Shown: positions 25,256 to 34,607, counted from the stretch's first letter. The stretch: 64,000 bases of DNA from Actinomadura sp. K4S16 (GCF_008327685.1 NZ_BDDE01000014.1:372001-436000); one strand, 5' to 3'. Translations and numbers: made by a program. The notes: generated from the sequence alone by a model not told the origin.

Positions 25256-26272
25256 ATGAGCGGACACGGGCACGGTCATGGTCACGGTCACCGGCACTCG
25301 TGGAAGGGGCGCCTCGCCCACCTGGTGCGCCCGCACTCGCACGAGGCCGCCGACAAGGTCGACTCGGCCATGGAGGCGAGCGCCCAGGGCATGCGCGCCC
25401 TGTGGATCTCCCTCGCGGGCCTGGGCGCGACCACGGTTCTGCAAGCCGCCGTGGTCGCGTTCACCGGTTCGGTGGCGCTGCTGGGCGACACGCTCCACAA
25501 CGCCGCCGACGCGCTGACCGCCGTCCCGCTGGGCATCGCGTTCCTGCTCGGCCGCCGCCCGCCGTCCCGCCGGTACACCTACGGGTACGGGCGCGCGGAA
25601 GACCTGGCCGGTGTCGTCATCGTCCTGGCCATCGCCGCGTCATGCGTCGCCGCCGGGTACGCCGCCGTCCAGCGCCTGGCCCATCCACAGCCTGTGGACC
25701 ACGTGGCCGCCGTGGCGGGCGCCGCCCTCGTCGGCTTCCTGGGCAACGAACTGGTGGCCCGCTACCGCATCCGCGTGGGCCGCCGCATCGGGTCGGCCGC
25801 GCTCGTCGCCGACGGCCTCCACGCCCGCACGGACGGCTTCGCGTCGCTGGCCGTCCTCGTGGGCGCCGCCGGGGTCGCCCTGGGCGCCCCTTGGGCCGAC
25901 CCGGTCGTCGGCCTGCTGATCACTGTGGCGATCCTCACCGTCCTGTGGCAGACGGCCCGCGAGGTCTGGCGCCGCCTCATGGACGCCGTGGACCCCGCCC
26001 TGGTCGACCAGGCCGAGGCCGCCCTCTCCTCCACCCCTGGAGTGCTGGGCGTGGGCGACGTCCGCCTCCGCTGGATCGGCCACAGCCTGCGCGCCGAATG
26101 CGACGTGGTCGTCGACCCCTCCGCCACCGTCGTCCGCGCCCACCAGATCGCCGTGGACGCCGAGCACGGCCTCATGCACGCGCTCCCCCGCCTGGCCGGC
26201 GCCGTCGTCCACCCCGACCCCGAGCCCCGCCCCGGTGAAGATCACCACGCCGCCCTCGCGGGGCACCGCTGA
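25256..26272 (+). CDS. Cation diffusion facilitator (CDF) metal exporter
   Basis: A 338-residue membrane protein with a His-rich N-terminus (HGHGHGHGHRH), six predicted helices, the HNAADALTAVP metal-site segment in helix 2 and HARTDGFASLAV in helix 5, and a C-terminal cytoplasmic domain (about 245-320). These are zinc, cobalt or iron/proton antiporters. The N-terminal His stretch favours zinc or a similar soft metal. GGAGG abuts the ATG with no spacing, an unusual start, but the next in-frame ATG would remove the His tract. Confidence 0.9.
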   Translation: MSGHGHGHGHGHRHSWKGRLAHLVRPHSHEAADKVDSAMEASAQGMRALWISLAGLGATTVLQAAVVAFTGSVALLGDTLHNAADALTAVPLGIAFLLGRRPPSRRYTYGYGRAEDLAGVVIVLAIAASCVAAGYAAVQRLAHPQPVDHVAAVAGAALVGFLGNELVARYRIRVGRRIGSAALVADGLHARTDGFASLAVLVGAAGVALGAPWADPVVGLLITVAILTVLWQTAREVWRRLMDAVDPALVDQAEAALSSTPGVLGVGDVRLRWIGHSLRAECDVVVDPSATVVRAHQIAVDAEHGLMHALPRLAGAVVHPDPEPRPGEDHHAALAGHR

Positions 26273-26354
26273 GCCTGCGACCTGTGAGACGTTAGTCCGG
26301 ACCAGAAGGGGAACATACTGGCCCCGGACGAGCGATCTGGGACGGGATGACGTC

Positions 26355-29300
26355 GTGAAGCAGCCTGCGGAAGCCAACGGACCCGACGAGGAGAACACCG
26401 GACCCGCTTACGTTCCGGACTCCGAACTCCCGACGGTCACCGTCCCCCTCCCCATCGCCCCGGACCCCGCCGGAGCGACCACCCCGGACGAGCAGGCGCC
26501 CCCTGCCCAACCCCCCGCCGAGGCCACCCAGGCCCTCCCGACCGTCGAGGACCCGGCGGCCGACGAAGGCGACATCACCCCACCAACCGAGACCGCCCCT
26601 CTCCCGGCGAGCACGGCACCCCCGGCCGAGGACTCCCCAGCAGGCAGCACGCTCGCCTTCGAACCGCTCCCGGGCGTCGACACGAGCGATGACGAACCCA
26701 CGAACGAACCGGAGACGGCACAGTACGTCCCGCTAAATGACATGGCGTCCGCAGAGGCGGAACACGCCGACGCGACGGTGGCCCCCGCAGACACCAAGCC
26801 CTCACTCGGCAACCAGCCCACCGGCGCCACGACGGACGCGGCGATGCCAGTCGGCAGTCCACCCGACGCCGCCCTGCCGACGACCGATGCGCAGACGGAG
26901 ATCGGCGGCCATTTCGTCCGCGACACGGCCGCCCCAGAGGCACCGCACGCCGACCAGTCCGCCAGCCCGACACCCGAAGCGACGCCACCAGACGGCCAGC
27001 CCGCCAATAGCGCGGACGAGACTGCGACGACGACCGGTGAACCACGCGGAGGCGTCGAGGCGCCGATATTTGGAGCGCCGGTCACCGAAGGCGTCGCGAG
27101 TGCGGAGGCGGCGCAGCACGTCCTTCCAGAGGACATGGCCCCTGCGGGTGGGAGGGCCGTTCCGAGGTCGGTCTCGCACGGCCAGTCCGCCGGTCACGCG
27201 CCCGAATCGGAGGTGGCCGGCAGCGACCAGCCCATGGGCGTGGCTGGCGGAGATGCGGCTCACGCCGAACTCACCGGTGAGAGTCCGGCCGATGCCGAGT
27301 CGCCGGGCGGTGACCGTTTCACCGGCGGCACAGAGGATGCGGCGGCCGAGCCGGTGCCTGGCGGCGCCGAGGGAGCGGGCGGCGTTGGTGGTGCGGCCGA
27401 TGTGGAGAGCCCGGTTGATGAACGGCTGCACGATGACGCGGAGGCCGTTCACGATGAGGCCCCCGGGTACGTGGCGGCGGGCGTCGGGGACGAAGGGCTC
27501 GATCCTCGGGCGGGGCTGGGGACGGTGCCGATCGAGGTCGCCGATCCGACGCCGCCGCTGGGGACGGACGCAGGTGAAGGTGACTGGCGTGAGCTGGTCG
27601 AGAGCGTCTACGGGCCGCTGACCGAGTTCTACGAGGGGCTCGACGCGCGGCTGCGGGAGGTCCCCGAGGACGTCCCGCCGATGGGGTGGGCGCCGCACAT
27701 CGCGGCCCTCCGGGCGCTGCGCGACGGGCAGGTCGCAGGAGAGTGGGACGTGCTCGCCCGGTTCCTCGTCGCGCCCGGGACGCTGGAGGGCGCGGAGGGG
27801 CTGCGGCTCGTCCAGGCCGGCGAAGGGGACCAGGGCCGGGTCGTCCGGGACGCGGTCAAGGAGCTCACGGCGGCGGACGGGCGGGCCCTGCTGATCGCCC
27901 CCACCCCCGAGAAGGCCGCCGAGCTGCTGCGCGGCATGGAGGGCGACCCCGATGTCTTCTCGCTGCTGATCGAGACGCAGCCGGAGACGGCGGAGGCGCG
28001 CTCGGTGCGGACGCAGGCGCTCCCGCCCGTCGAGGAACTTCCCGTCGAGGAGCCGCCCGCCGAGGAGGAGCCGCCGCCGCTGCGGGAGCCGGGGTCCAAC
28101 GGGACGGTCGAGTTCAAGCCCCTGACCGGCCCGCCCCCGGAGCCGGCGGCCGCCGTTACCAGGGCCGAGCCGCTGCCCACGCTGCCGCCCGCGGAAGCCG
28201 TGGAGCCAGTGGAGCCCCTGCAATCCGCAGAGCCCTTGGAGCCCGAGGAGGGGCCGTCGGCGCCGGAGACGCGGGTCCGGTCGGCGGCGCTGCGGCCGGT
28301 CGGGGAGGCGTGGGGGCTGTCCTGGCAGACGGAGGCACGGCTGCTCCAGCGCGGGCTGATGTCGCTGGAGCAGTGGCCGCGGGACGCGGCGGCGCTCCAG
28401 TCCGTCCAGGCCGAGAATCTGCGGCGGGCCGAGCAGCTGGAAGCGGAGAAGGCGGGCCTCGCCCAGGCGATCGAGGAGGCGCGGAACGCGGCGGCGGCCG
28501 CGGAGGAGGCGGCGGCGGCCGCCCAGGCCGAGGCCGAGCGGCTCTCCGGCGTCCAGGAGGAGGCCGAGACGGAGCTGGCGGGACCGCTGGCCGAGGCGGA
28601 ACGGCTGAAGCAGGCCGCCGACGAGGCGGGCGCCGAGGCGGCCGCGCGGACGCGGACGGCCGACGCGACCTACGCGCGGTGCGTCCAGATCGACGAGCGG
28701 GCCAGGACGGCCCAGGCGGAGTTGCAGGGGGCGCGGCAGGCGGAGGCGTCCCTCACCGACGAGCTGGCGCGGGCGCGCGAGGCGCTGCCCGGCGCGGCGG
28801 AGGAGGCGCACCGGTTGACGGCGGCGGACGCCGACGCCGCCGCGGAGGGCCATGCCGCCTACTACCGGCTGGTCTCGGCGGAGTCGGCGCTGTCGGCCCT
28901 GCGCCGGAAGATGACGCTCGGGCAGCGCCTGCACGTGGCGTCGCCGCCGGCGGAGCTGCGCGATCTGCGCGCCGAGGTCAAGGCCCGGACGCGGGAGGCG
29001 GACGAGGCGGCGACGCGGGCGCGGGAGGCCAAGGAGGCGGCGGAGCACGCCGAGCGGGTCCGGCGCGGGCTGGCGTCGTTCGTGTCCGAGGGCGGCGCGC
29101 GGCTGAAGGCGGCGCAGGAGGCGCAGGAGCGGCTCGGGACCGAGCTGACCTGGCTCGCCGCGGAGCGGGAGAAGGTCGGCGCCGAGCATCAGGAGCAGGC
29201 GCGGCTGGCGTCCGCGGCGGTCGAGCGGGCCACGGAGGCGGGCCTGCGGGCCCGGGCGGCGTACCAGGTGGCGCAGGCGATCGAGGAGCGGGTCACCGCC

Positions 29301-29900
29301 GCGCGGACGTCCCGCGAGGCGGCCCTCGCGGCGGCGGCGCGGGCCCGGTCCGACGCGGAGGCCGCCACGGCGCACGCGGCGGAGACCGCGGCCGCGCTGG
29401 AGCGCCGCACCGAGGAGGCCGCGCGGGAGATCGCCGAGCGGGAGGCCGAGCTGGAGACGGTGGCGGCGGCCGAGGCGCGGTCGCGGGAGAGCGTGATCGA
29501 GATCTGCGGCGCCGACCCCGCCGACGACCCGGAGGTCGTCCCCGCGCACCAGCGGCGCGCGATGGCCCGGATCGAGGAGCTCACCGGCTACCTGGAGGGC
29601 GGCCGGGCGGCGGGGAGCGAGGTCCTGCTCCGCACCGCCGACCTCGTCGTCGGGACGCCGGCCGGTGCCGGGCTCACCGTCCGCGACGAGGACTTCGACG
29701 CGCTGATCGTCGCGGACGCGGGGACGGTCACCGACGGCGAGTTCCTCATCGGCGCCGTCCGCGCGCGCCGCTGGATCCTGGTCGGGACGGCCGGGTCGCG
29801 CCCGCCGGGCTATCGGGAGTACGCGGACTCGCCGTCGGGGCGGCTGGAGCTGAGCCCGTTCGAGCGCGCCGCGACCGCCGCGCCCGCCCCGCTGGACTAG
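26355..29900 (+). CDS. Large coiled-coil protein with degenerate SF1-helicase halves
   Basis: A 1181-residue protein. Residues 1-400 are disordered and rich in Pro, Ala, Glu and Thr. Near residue 485, LVQAGEGDQGRVVRDAV occupies the place and context of a helicase Walker A (compare VQGPPGTGKTTVVAEAV in the gene at 56872) but has lost GKT. A following ALLIAPTPEKAAELL resembles motif Ia. Residues about 670-1050 are a continuous Ala/Glu/Arg coiled coil. Near 1115, FDALIVADAGTVTDGEFLIG and ILVGTAGSRPP resemble motifs II and III with the acidic DEA lost. I infer an ATPase-dead UPF1/COG1112-like protein split by a coiled coil. The GTG start is tentative, and no C-terminal RecA half is present. Confidence 0.6.
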   Translation: MKQPAEANGPDEENTGPAYVPDSELPTVTVPLPIAPDPAGATTPDEQAPPAQPPAEATQALPTVEDPAADEGDITPPTETAPLPASTAPPAEDSPAGSTLAFEPLPGVDTSDDEPTNEPETAQYVPLNDMASAEAEHADATVAPADTKPSLGNQPTGATTDAAMPVGSPPDAALPTTDAQTEIGGHFVRDTAAPEAPHADQSASPTPEATPPDGQPANSADETATTTGEPRGGVEAPIFGAPVTEGVASAEAAQHVLPEDMAPAGGRAVPRSVSHGQSAGHAPESEVAGSDQPMGVAGGDAAHAELTGESPADAESPGGDRFTGGTEDAAAEPVPGGAEGAGGVGGAADVESPVDERLHDDAEAVHDEAPGYVAAGVGDEGLDPRAGLGTVPIEVADPTPPLGTDAGEGDWRELVESVYGPLTEFYEGLDARLREVPEDVPPMGWAPHIAALRALRDGQVAGEWDVLARFLVAPGTLEGAEGLRLVQAGEGDQGRVVRDAVKELTAADGRALLIAPTPEKAAELLRGMEGDPDVFSLLIETQPETAEARSVRTQALPPVEELPVEEPPAEEEPPPLREPGSNGTVEFKPLTGPPPEPAAAVTRAEPLPTLPPAEAVEPVEPLQSAEPLEPEEGPSAPETRVRSAALRPVGEAWGLSWQTEARLLQRGLMSLEQWPRDAAALQSVQAENLRRAEQLEAEKAGLAQAIEEARNAAAAAEEAAAAAQAEAERLSGVQEEAETELAGPLAEAERLKQAADEAGAEAAARTRTADATYARCVQIDERARTAQAELQGARQAEASLTDELARAREALPGAAEEAHRLTAADADAAAEGHAAYYRLVSAESALSALRRKMTLGQRLHVASPPAELRDLRAEVKARTREADEAATRAREAKEAAEHAERVRRGLASFVSEGGARLKAAQEAQERLGTELTWLAAEREKVGAEHQEQARLASAAVERATEAGLRARAAYQVAQAIEERVTAARTSREAALAAAARARSDAEAATAHAAETAAALERRTEEAAREIAEREAELETVAAAEARSRESVIEICGADPADDPEVVPAHQRRAMARIEELTGYLEGGRAAGSEVLLRTADLVVGTPAGAGLTVRDEDFDALIVADAGTVTDGEFLIGAVRARRWILVGTAGSRPPGYREYADSPSGRLELSPFERAATAAPAPLD

Positions 29901-29915
29901 TCCGCGCCGGACGGG

Positions 29916-30314
29916 CTAGTCCTCATCGTCGTCGTCGTCGGGAAGGAACAGGTGGAGGAGCCAGCCGACGACGCCGACGACGATCGCGCCCCAGAAGGCG
30001 GGCCAGAAGCCGGACACGTGGAACGGCAGCTCGAGCCCCTCCGCCAGCTCGCTCGTCAGCCAGAGCAGCAGCGCGTTCACCACGAGCCCGATGAGCCCGA
30101 GCGTGATGACGTAGAAGGCGCAGCCGAGGGTCTTGATGATCGGTTTGAGGACGGCGTTGACGATCCCGAAGATGACCGCGACCGCGACCAGGGTGAGGAT
30201 CCGCCGGGAGGTGGTCTGGTCGCCGAGCGTGATGCCGTCGATCAGGACCGTCGCGACCCACAGGGCGACCGCGGTGGCGCCGACCTTGAGAAGTATTCGC
30301 ACGCCACGCATCAT
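29916..30314 (-). CDS. Phage holin family IV-like small membrane protein
   Basis: A 132-residue protein with four predicted membrane helices (about 8-28, 39-62, 68-92, 103-124) and an acidic tail of Asp/Glu. The pattern ILTLVAVAVIFGIVNAVLKPIIK matches the mycobacterial phage holin superfamily IV (YvlD-like) proteins, common in non-phage contexts where they have no known lytic role. Starts at one of two adjacent ATG codons. It converges with the large coiled-coil gene, only 15 bases apart. Confidence 0.85.
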   Translation of the reverse strand: MMRGVRILLKVGATAVALWVATVLIDGITLGDQTTSRRILTLVAVAVIFGIVNAVLKPIIKTLGCAFYVITLGLIGLVVNALLLWLTSELAEGLELPFHVSGFWPAFWGAIVVGVVGWLLHLFLPDDDDDED

Positions 30315-30405
30315 CCTGGCAGGGAACCGCCCATGTCATCCCACTGCGAGACGATACGGGCGGTGACTCCCGTCATAACGGCGGATGACCCGCCGGGGCC
30401 GCGCC

Positions 30406-30864
30406 CTACTCGGCGCGGTCGAAGAACGGCGAGGTGGCGGCTGCCTGGGAGCCGGAGCCGGAGCGCCCGCCCGCGACGCGGACCCCCTGCACCGCGGTCT
30501 CGCGAGGCGTGCCCTGCCGCGCGGCGTCCCGGCGCGGCGAGCTCTGCCGGACGCGGGCCAGCTCGCGCTCCAGGCGGCGCTTCTCCATCTCCAGGGTGGT
30601 CAGGGACTCCTCGTGCTCCTCGCGCAGTTCGCGCAGGTCGCGGCGGGTGCGGATGCGGCGGGCGGCGCCCTTGAGGGTGAGCGTCATGCCGACGAGGAAG
30701 ACGAGGGACACGCCCGCGCCGGAGAGGAAGAGCTGCCACTCGCTCTCCAGGCCCGGGACGGTCTGGCCGAACACGACGAGGTTCGCCGGGCCGGTGTTGT
30801 CCATGACGACACCGGCCCCGACGGCGATGGCGGCCGCGACCAGGAGAAAACCGACGAACACCAT
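30406..30864 (-). CDS. Small membrane protein with two helices and coiled coil (LapA-like)
   Basis: A 152-residue protein with two predicted membrane helices (residues 2-22 and 46-66), then a basic coiled coil (RRDLRELREEHEESLTTLEM..., about 75-110) and a disordered tail. The order helix, loop, helix, coiled coil resembles LapA-domain envelope proteins, but this is shape rather than sequence identity. The ATG is preceded by AGAGGAGA. A longer open frame upstream has no start support. Confidence 0.7.
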   Translation of the reverse strand: MVFVGFLLVAAAIAVGAGVVMDNTGPANLVVFGQTVPGLESEWQLFLSGAGVSLVFLVGMTLTLKGAARRIRTRRDLRELREEHEESLTTLEMEKRRLERELARVRQSSPRRDAARQGTPRETAVQGVRVAGGRSGSGSQAAATSPFFDRAE

Positions 30865-31056
30865 GGGCAGATCTCCTCTGCAGTGACTCCGGAGGGGGTG
30901 CGGAGGCCCACCACCTTGCCAGACCGAAACTGGATCATGTCGCATTCGTCGGATAAAGCCTGGTCAGAAGCTATTCGTCCGAACCTGCCGCGCAGGGTTC
31001 CGTTCTGATCGCGGCGGGTAGTGTCGGGACGTCGCGACGAGACCGTGGAGGGGCCC

Positions 31057-31719
31057 ATGTCCGTGCAGGCCATCGTGTTCGACCTGGACGGCGTCCTGAT
31101 CGACTCCGAGCCGGTGTGGGAGGAGGTGCGGCGCGGCTACGTCGCCGAGCGCGGCGGGCGCTGGCTGCCCGACACCCAGGACCGGCTCATGGGCATGAGC
31201 ACCCAGGAATGGGCGGACTACATCGCCTCCGACCTCGTCGACGGCGCCACCCCCGAGGAGGTCGCCTACGAGGTGGTCGACCGGATGTCGCAGCGCTACG
31301 AGGAGTCGCTGCCGCTGCTGCCGGGCGCCGAGGACGCCGTCCGCCGCATGGCCGCGTTCCGCCCGCTGGGGCTGGCCAGCTCGTCCCCGCGCGCCCTCAT
31401 CGACATCGTGCTCGCGCACCTCGGGGTGGACGCCCTCTTCCACACGACCGTGTCGACCGAGGACGTCGAGCGCGGCAAGCCCGCTCCGGACGGCTACCTC
31501 GCCGTGGCTGCGCAGATGGAGGTCGCGGGGCGGGACTGCGTCGCGATCGAGGACTCCAGCAACGGGCTGCGGTCGGCGCACGCGGCGGGGATGACGGTGA
31601 TCGCGATCCCGCGCCCGGCGCACCCGCCGGCGTCCGACGCGCTGGCGCTGGCCGCGCACGTCGCGGGCGGCCTCGACGAGCTGACCCCTGAGCTCGCGGA
31701 GGCGGTTTTCCACAGGTGA
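31057..31719 (+). CDS. HAD-superfamily phosphatase, beta-phosphoglucomutase-like
   Basis: A 220-residue HAD hydrolase. The motifs are in order: FDLDGVLIDSEP at the N-terminus (nucleophile and acid/base aspartates), LASSSP, GKPAPDGYL and IEDSSNGLRSA. A helical cap lies between the first two. This subfamily removes phosphate from small sugar or nucleotide phosphates, or acts as beta-phosphoglucomutase; the substrate cannot be told. The ATG is preceded by GGAGGGG. Confidence 0.9.
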   Translation: MSVQAIVFDLDGVLIDSEPVWEEVRRGYVAERGGRWLPDTQDRLMGMSTQEWADYIASDLVDGATPEEVAYEVVDRMSQRYEESLPLLPGAEDAVRRMAAFRPLGLASSSPRALIDIVLAHLGVDALFHTTVSTEDVERGKPAPDGYLAVAAQMEVAGRDCVAIEDSSNGLRSAHAAGMTVIAIPRPAHPPASDALALAAHVAGGLDELTPELAEAVFHR

Positions 31720-31763
31720 ACGTTCGGGGGACGGGTGTCCGCGGCGGTTCGTAGTATGGCCCG

Positions 31764-33590
31764 GTGACTTCCCCTGAGACCCCGGAGACGCTCGAGACCC
31801 TGCGGCGCGTGTTCGGCTACGACGCGTTCCGGGACGGCCAGCGGGAGATCATCGAGCATGTGGTCGGCGGCGGGGACGCCCTCGTCCTGATGCCGACCGG
31901 CGGCGGCAAGTCACTGTGCTACCAGATCCCGGCGCTCGTCCGTAAGGGCACCGGCGTCGTCGTCTCCCCCCTCATCGCCCTCATGCAAGACCAGGTGGAC
32001 GCGCTGCGCGCCCTCGGCGTCCGCGCGGGCTTCCTCAACTCCACCCAGGACTTCGACGAGCGCCGCATGGTCGAGGCGCAGTTCACGGCCGGCGAGCTCG
32101 ACCTGCTGTACCTCGCGCCCGAGCGGCTGAAGCTCGCCGCGACCGTCGAGCTGCTCGACCGGGGCGACGTCTCCCTGTTCGCGATCGACGAGGCGCACTG
32201 CGTGTCCCAGTGGGGGCACGACTTCCGGCCCGACTACCTGACGCTGTCCGGCCTGCACGAGCGCTGGCCCGAGATCCCCCGCATCGCGCTGACCGCGACC
32301 GCCACCGAGGCCACCCGCGGCGAGATCGCGTCCCGGCTCCGGCTCGAACAGGCCCGCCACTTCGTGGCGAGCTTCGACCGCCCCAACATCCAGTACCGGA
32401 TCGAGCCGAAGACCGACGCCAAGCGCCAGCTGCTGCGCCTGCTCCAGAGCGAGCACAAGGGCGACGCGGGCATCGTCTACTGCCTGTCCCGCAACTCGGT
32501 GGAGAAGCACGCCGCGTTCCTGACCGAGAACGGCATCGAGGCCCTCCCGTACCACGCGGGCCTCGACGCCGAGATCCGCGCGGCGAACCAGGCGCGCTTC
32601 CTCCGCGAAGACGGCCTCGTCATGGTCGCGACCATCGCGTTCGGCATGGGCATCGACAAGCCCGACGTCCGCTTCGTCGCCCACCTCGACCTGCCGAAGT
32701 CCGTGGAGGGCTACTACCAGGAGACGGGCCGCGCCGGACGCGACGGCCTCCCGTCCACCGCCTGGCTCGCCTACGGCCTGCAGGACGTCGTCAACCTGCG
32801 CAAGATGATCGACGGCGGCGAGGGCGACGCCGCGCACCGCCGCCGCCAGGGCATGCACCTCGACTCCATGCTCGCCCTCTGCGAGACGGTCGAATGCCGC
32901 CGCGTCCAGCTGCTGGACTACTTCGGCCAGTCCGGCGAGCCCTGCGGCAACTGCGACACCTGCCTCACCCCGCCCGAGACGTGGGACGCGACCGTCCCCG
33001 CCCAGAAGGTCCTGTCCACCGTGGTGCGGCTCGACCGCGAGCGGCGCCAGAAGTTCGGCGCCGGCCACATCGTCGACATCCTCCTCGGCAAGAAGAACGC
33101 GAAGGTCATCCAGTTCGACCACGACTCGCTGAAGGTCTTCGGCATCGGCACCGAGCTGCGCGACGTCGAGTGGCGCGGCGTCATCCGCCAGCTTCTCGCG
33201 CAGGGCCTGATCGCGGTGGAGAGCAACCACGGCACGCTCGTCCTGACCGACGAGAGCGCCGGCGTGCTGCGCGGCGAGCGCAAGGTCATGATGCGCCGCG
33301 AGGCCGAACGCCCCGTCGCGAAGGCGGCGAAGACCGCCAAGGCGGCCAAGGCCCAGGTCGAACTCCCCGCCGAGGCGATGCCGATCTTCGAGCGGCTGCG
33401 CGCCTGGCGCGCCGCGACCGCCAAGGAGCAGGGCGTCCCCGCCTACGTCATCTTCCACGACGCGACCCTGCGCGAGATCGCCACCGCCCTCCCCACCTCC
33501 TTGGCGGAGCTGGGCCGCGTCAACGGGGTAGGCGAGAACAAACTCGCCAAGTACGGCGACCAGGTCCTGGAAACCCTCGCCTCCGACTAA
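31764..33590 (+). CDS. recQ: ATP-dependent DNA helicase RecQ
   Basis: A 608-residue 3'-5' helicase. Walker A MPTGGGKSLCYQ, the DEAH box DEAHCVSQWGHDFRPDY, motif III ALTATAT and motif VI QETGRAGRDG are all intact. A RecQ zinc-binding site (CRRVQLLDYFG...CGNCDTC), a winged-helix (RQC) domain and a C-terminal HRDC domain (about 525-605) follow. The length is typical. It unwinds DNA in repair and recombination. The frame begins at a GTG with a weak ribosome site, 44 bases after the HAD gene. Confidence 0.95.
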   Translation: MTSPETPETLETLRRVFGYDAFRDGQREIIEHVVGGGDALVLMPTGGGKSLCYQIPALVRKGTGVVVSPLIALMQDQVDALRALGVRAGFLNSTQDFDERRMVEAQFTAGELDLLYLAPERLKLAATVELLDRGDVSLFAIDEAHCVSQWGHDFRPDYLTLSGLHERWPEIPRIALTATATEATRGEIASRLRLEQARHFVASFDRPNIQYRIEPKTDAKRQLLRLLQSEHKGDAGIVYCLSRNSVEKHAAFLTENGIEALPYHAGLDAEIRAANQARFLREDGLVMVATIAFGMGIDKPDVRFVAHLDLPKSVEGYYQETGRAGRDGLPSTAWLAYGLQDVVNLRKMIDGGEGDAAHRRRQGMHLDSMLALCETVECRRVQLLDYFGQSGEPCGNCDTCLTPPETWDATVPAQKVLSTVVRLDRERRQKFGAGHIVDILLGKKNAKVIQFDHDSLKVFGIGTELRDVEWRGVIRQLLAQGLIAVESNHGTLVLTDESAGVLRGERKVMMRREAERPVAKAAKTAKAAKAQVELPAEAMPIFERLRAWRAATAKEQGVPAYVIFHDATLREIATALPTSLAELGRVNGVGENKLAKYGDQVLETLASD

Positions 33591-33816
33591 CCCGGCCCCA
33601 GCCGCCAACGCGCACCGCCACACGGAAGCCGTCCGAGGACACCAAGGCAGGCCTGGAACGCTGGCGACGGCGGCGGACGCCGAGCCAACACGGAACGCCG
33701 GAGACAGCGCGAGACGCCGGAGGCGGTTTGGGTGCGGGGGGCGGTGTGGGGATCCGGGCGGCCGGGTGAAATGGCGGTACTCCCGTGTCGCCACGGAACA
33801 GATGCATCACCGACTC

Positions 33817-33845
33817 TTTACAAACTGTCATCAAGTAATTACCAT
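33817..33845 (+). promoter_or_regulatory. Sigma-70-type promoter, leaderless for the heptad-repeat mini-gene
   Basis: TTTACA (33817-33822) and TACCAT (33840-33845) are separated by exactly 17 bases in an AT-rich patch. The expected start point, 7 bases after the -10 box, is 33852, the A of an ATG. This would give a leaderless transcript, common in actinomycetes. Confidence 0.5.
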
Positions 33846-33851
33846 CTGTGC

Positions 33852-33959
33852 ATGACGACATGGAGTTGGACCGTTCCCGGTACCACCTGGACCCGCGCCG
33901 GCACGAGCTGGACCTATGCAAGTACCGGCCGGAGCAGCAAAGGAACGAGCTGGACCTGA
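33852..33959 (+). CDS. Tiny ORF of five heptads, consensus xxGT[ST]WT
   Basis: A 35-codon frame from ATG to TGA that divides exactly into five 7-residue units. Four of the five end in Trp-Thr and three contain GT[ST]WT. The DNA repeat is GG(C/T)AC(G/C)A(G/C)CTGGACC at 21-base multiples. A good promoter places the transcript start on the ATG. The frame one base upstream (GTG at 33848, 55 codons, repeats of ELDL type) is also repetitive and has a higher third-position GC (about 89% against 74% over the repeat), so which frame is coding is open. I recognise no family and see no peptide-modifying enzyme nearby. Confidence 0.4.
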   Translation: MTTWSWTVPGTTWTRAGTSWTYASTGRSSKGTSWT

Positions 33960-34081
33960 CCCGAGGGGCACGAACGATTCGCCGAAGCCCCGGGCAGGAC
34001 GGGGCCAGGGCCTGAACGGTTCCTCGCCGACGCGTTTGCCGGCGGATGGGGTGCACGGGGTGGCTGGGGGTGGTTGGGGGA

Positions 34082-34103
34082 CTCTCAGGGTTCTCTCAGG
34101 GTT
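34082..34103 (+). promoter_or_regulatory. Perfect 11-bp tandem direct repeat, likely OmpR-family operator
   Basis: CTCTCAGGGTT occurs twice without a gap, one helical turn apart, 34 bases before the start of the secreted DUF5666-like gene. OmpR/PhoB-type response regulators bind such head-to-tail repeats. A regulator of this type is encoded 595 bases downstream and is the obvious candidate. Confidence 0.65.
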
Positions 34104-34136
34104 GGGCGTGGACTTCTGCCAGATGCGGCCGGTTAC

Positions 34137-34607
34137 ATGATCCGCATGCGAACCAATCGGAAGACGATCACGGCTGGTGTCGGCGCTGCGGGGCTTCTTG
34201 GGCTCGGTCTCTACCTCGCGGTCCCCGCCTTCGCCGACGACCCCGCGCCGTCCCACTCCCCCACGGCGCACGCGGGTCAGGGGCACCCCGGTAAGGGGCA
34301 CCCGTTCCGCCGGGCGCGCGCCCTGAACGGCGTCCACGGCGAGGCCACCGTCAAGCGCAAGGACGGCTTCCACCTCGCCACCTGGCAGCGCGGCAAGATC
34401 ACGTCGATCTCGGGGAGCGGGGTGACCGTCCGCAGCGAGGACGGCGCCTCCTGGACATGGAAGACCGACGACAAGACCCGTGTCCGCAAGAACGGCGACA
34501 AGTCGTCCCTCAAGAGCCTGGCCGGCGGCGACCAGGTGCTCGTCGCCGGGGAGCGCTCCGGGGACACCCGGACCGCCCGGCTGATCCGCGTCCCGCAGCA
34601 CCGCTGA
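34137..34607 (+). CDS. Secreted DUF5666-like protein
   Basis: A 156-residue exported protein with a basic N-terminus and signal peptide (cleavage likely after VPAFA, about residue 33). A His/Pro/Gly-rich linker and an OB-like domain of DUF5666 type follow (GKITSISGSGVTVRSEDG ... DKTRVRKNGDKS ... GGDQVLVAGE). Function unknown; such proteins are often targets of envelope-sensing two-component systems. The tandem repeat upstream and the regulator/kinase pair just downstream support that here. Confidence 0.75.
   Translation: MIRMRTNRKTITAGVGAAGLLGLGLYLAVPAFADDPAPSHSPTAHAGQGHPGKGHPFRRARALNGVHGEATVKRKDGFHLATWQRGKITSISGSGVTVRSEDGASWTWKTDDKTRVRKNGDKSSLKSLAGGDQVLVAGERSGDTRTARLIRVPQHR

Noticed and set aside
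29916..30314. Prophage signal from the holin-family gene
   Set aside because: Family IV holin-like proteins are common housekeeping membrane proteins in actinobacteria, and no other phage gene is near.
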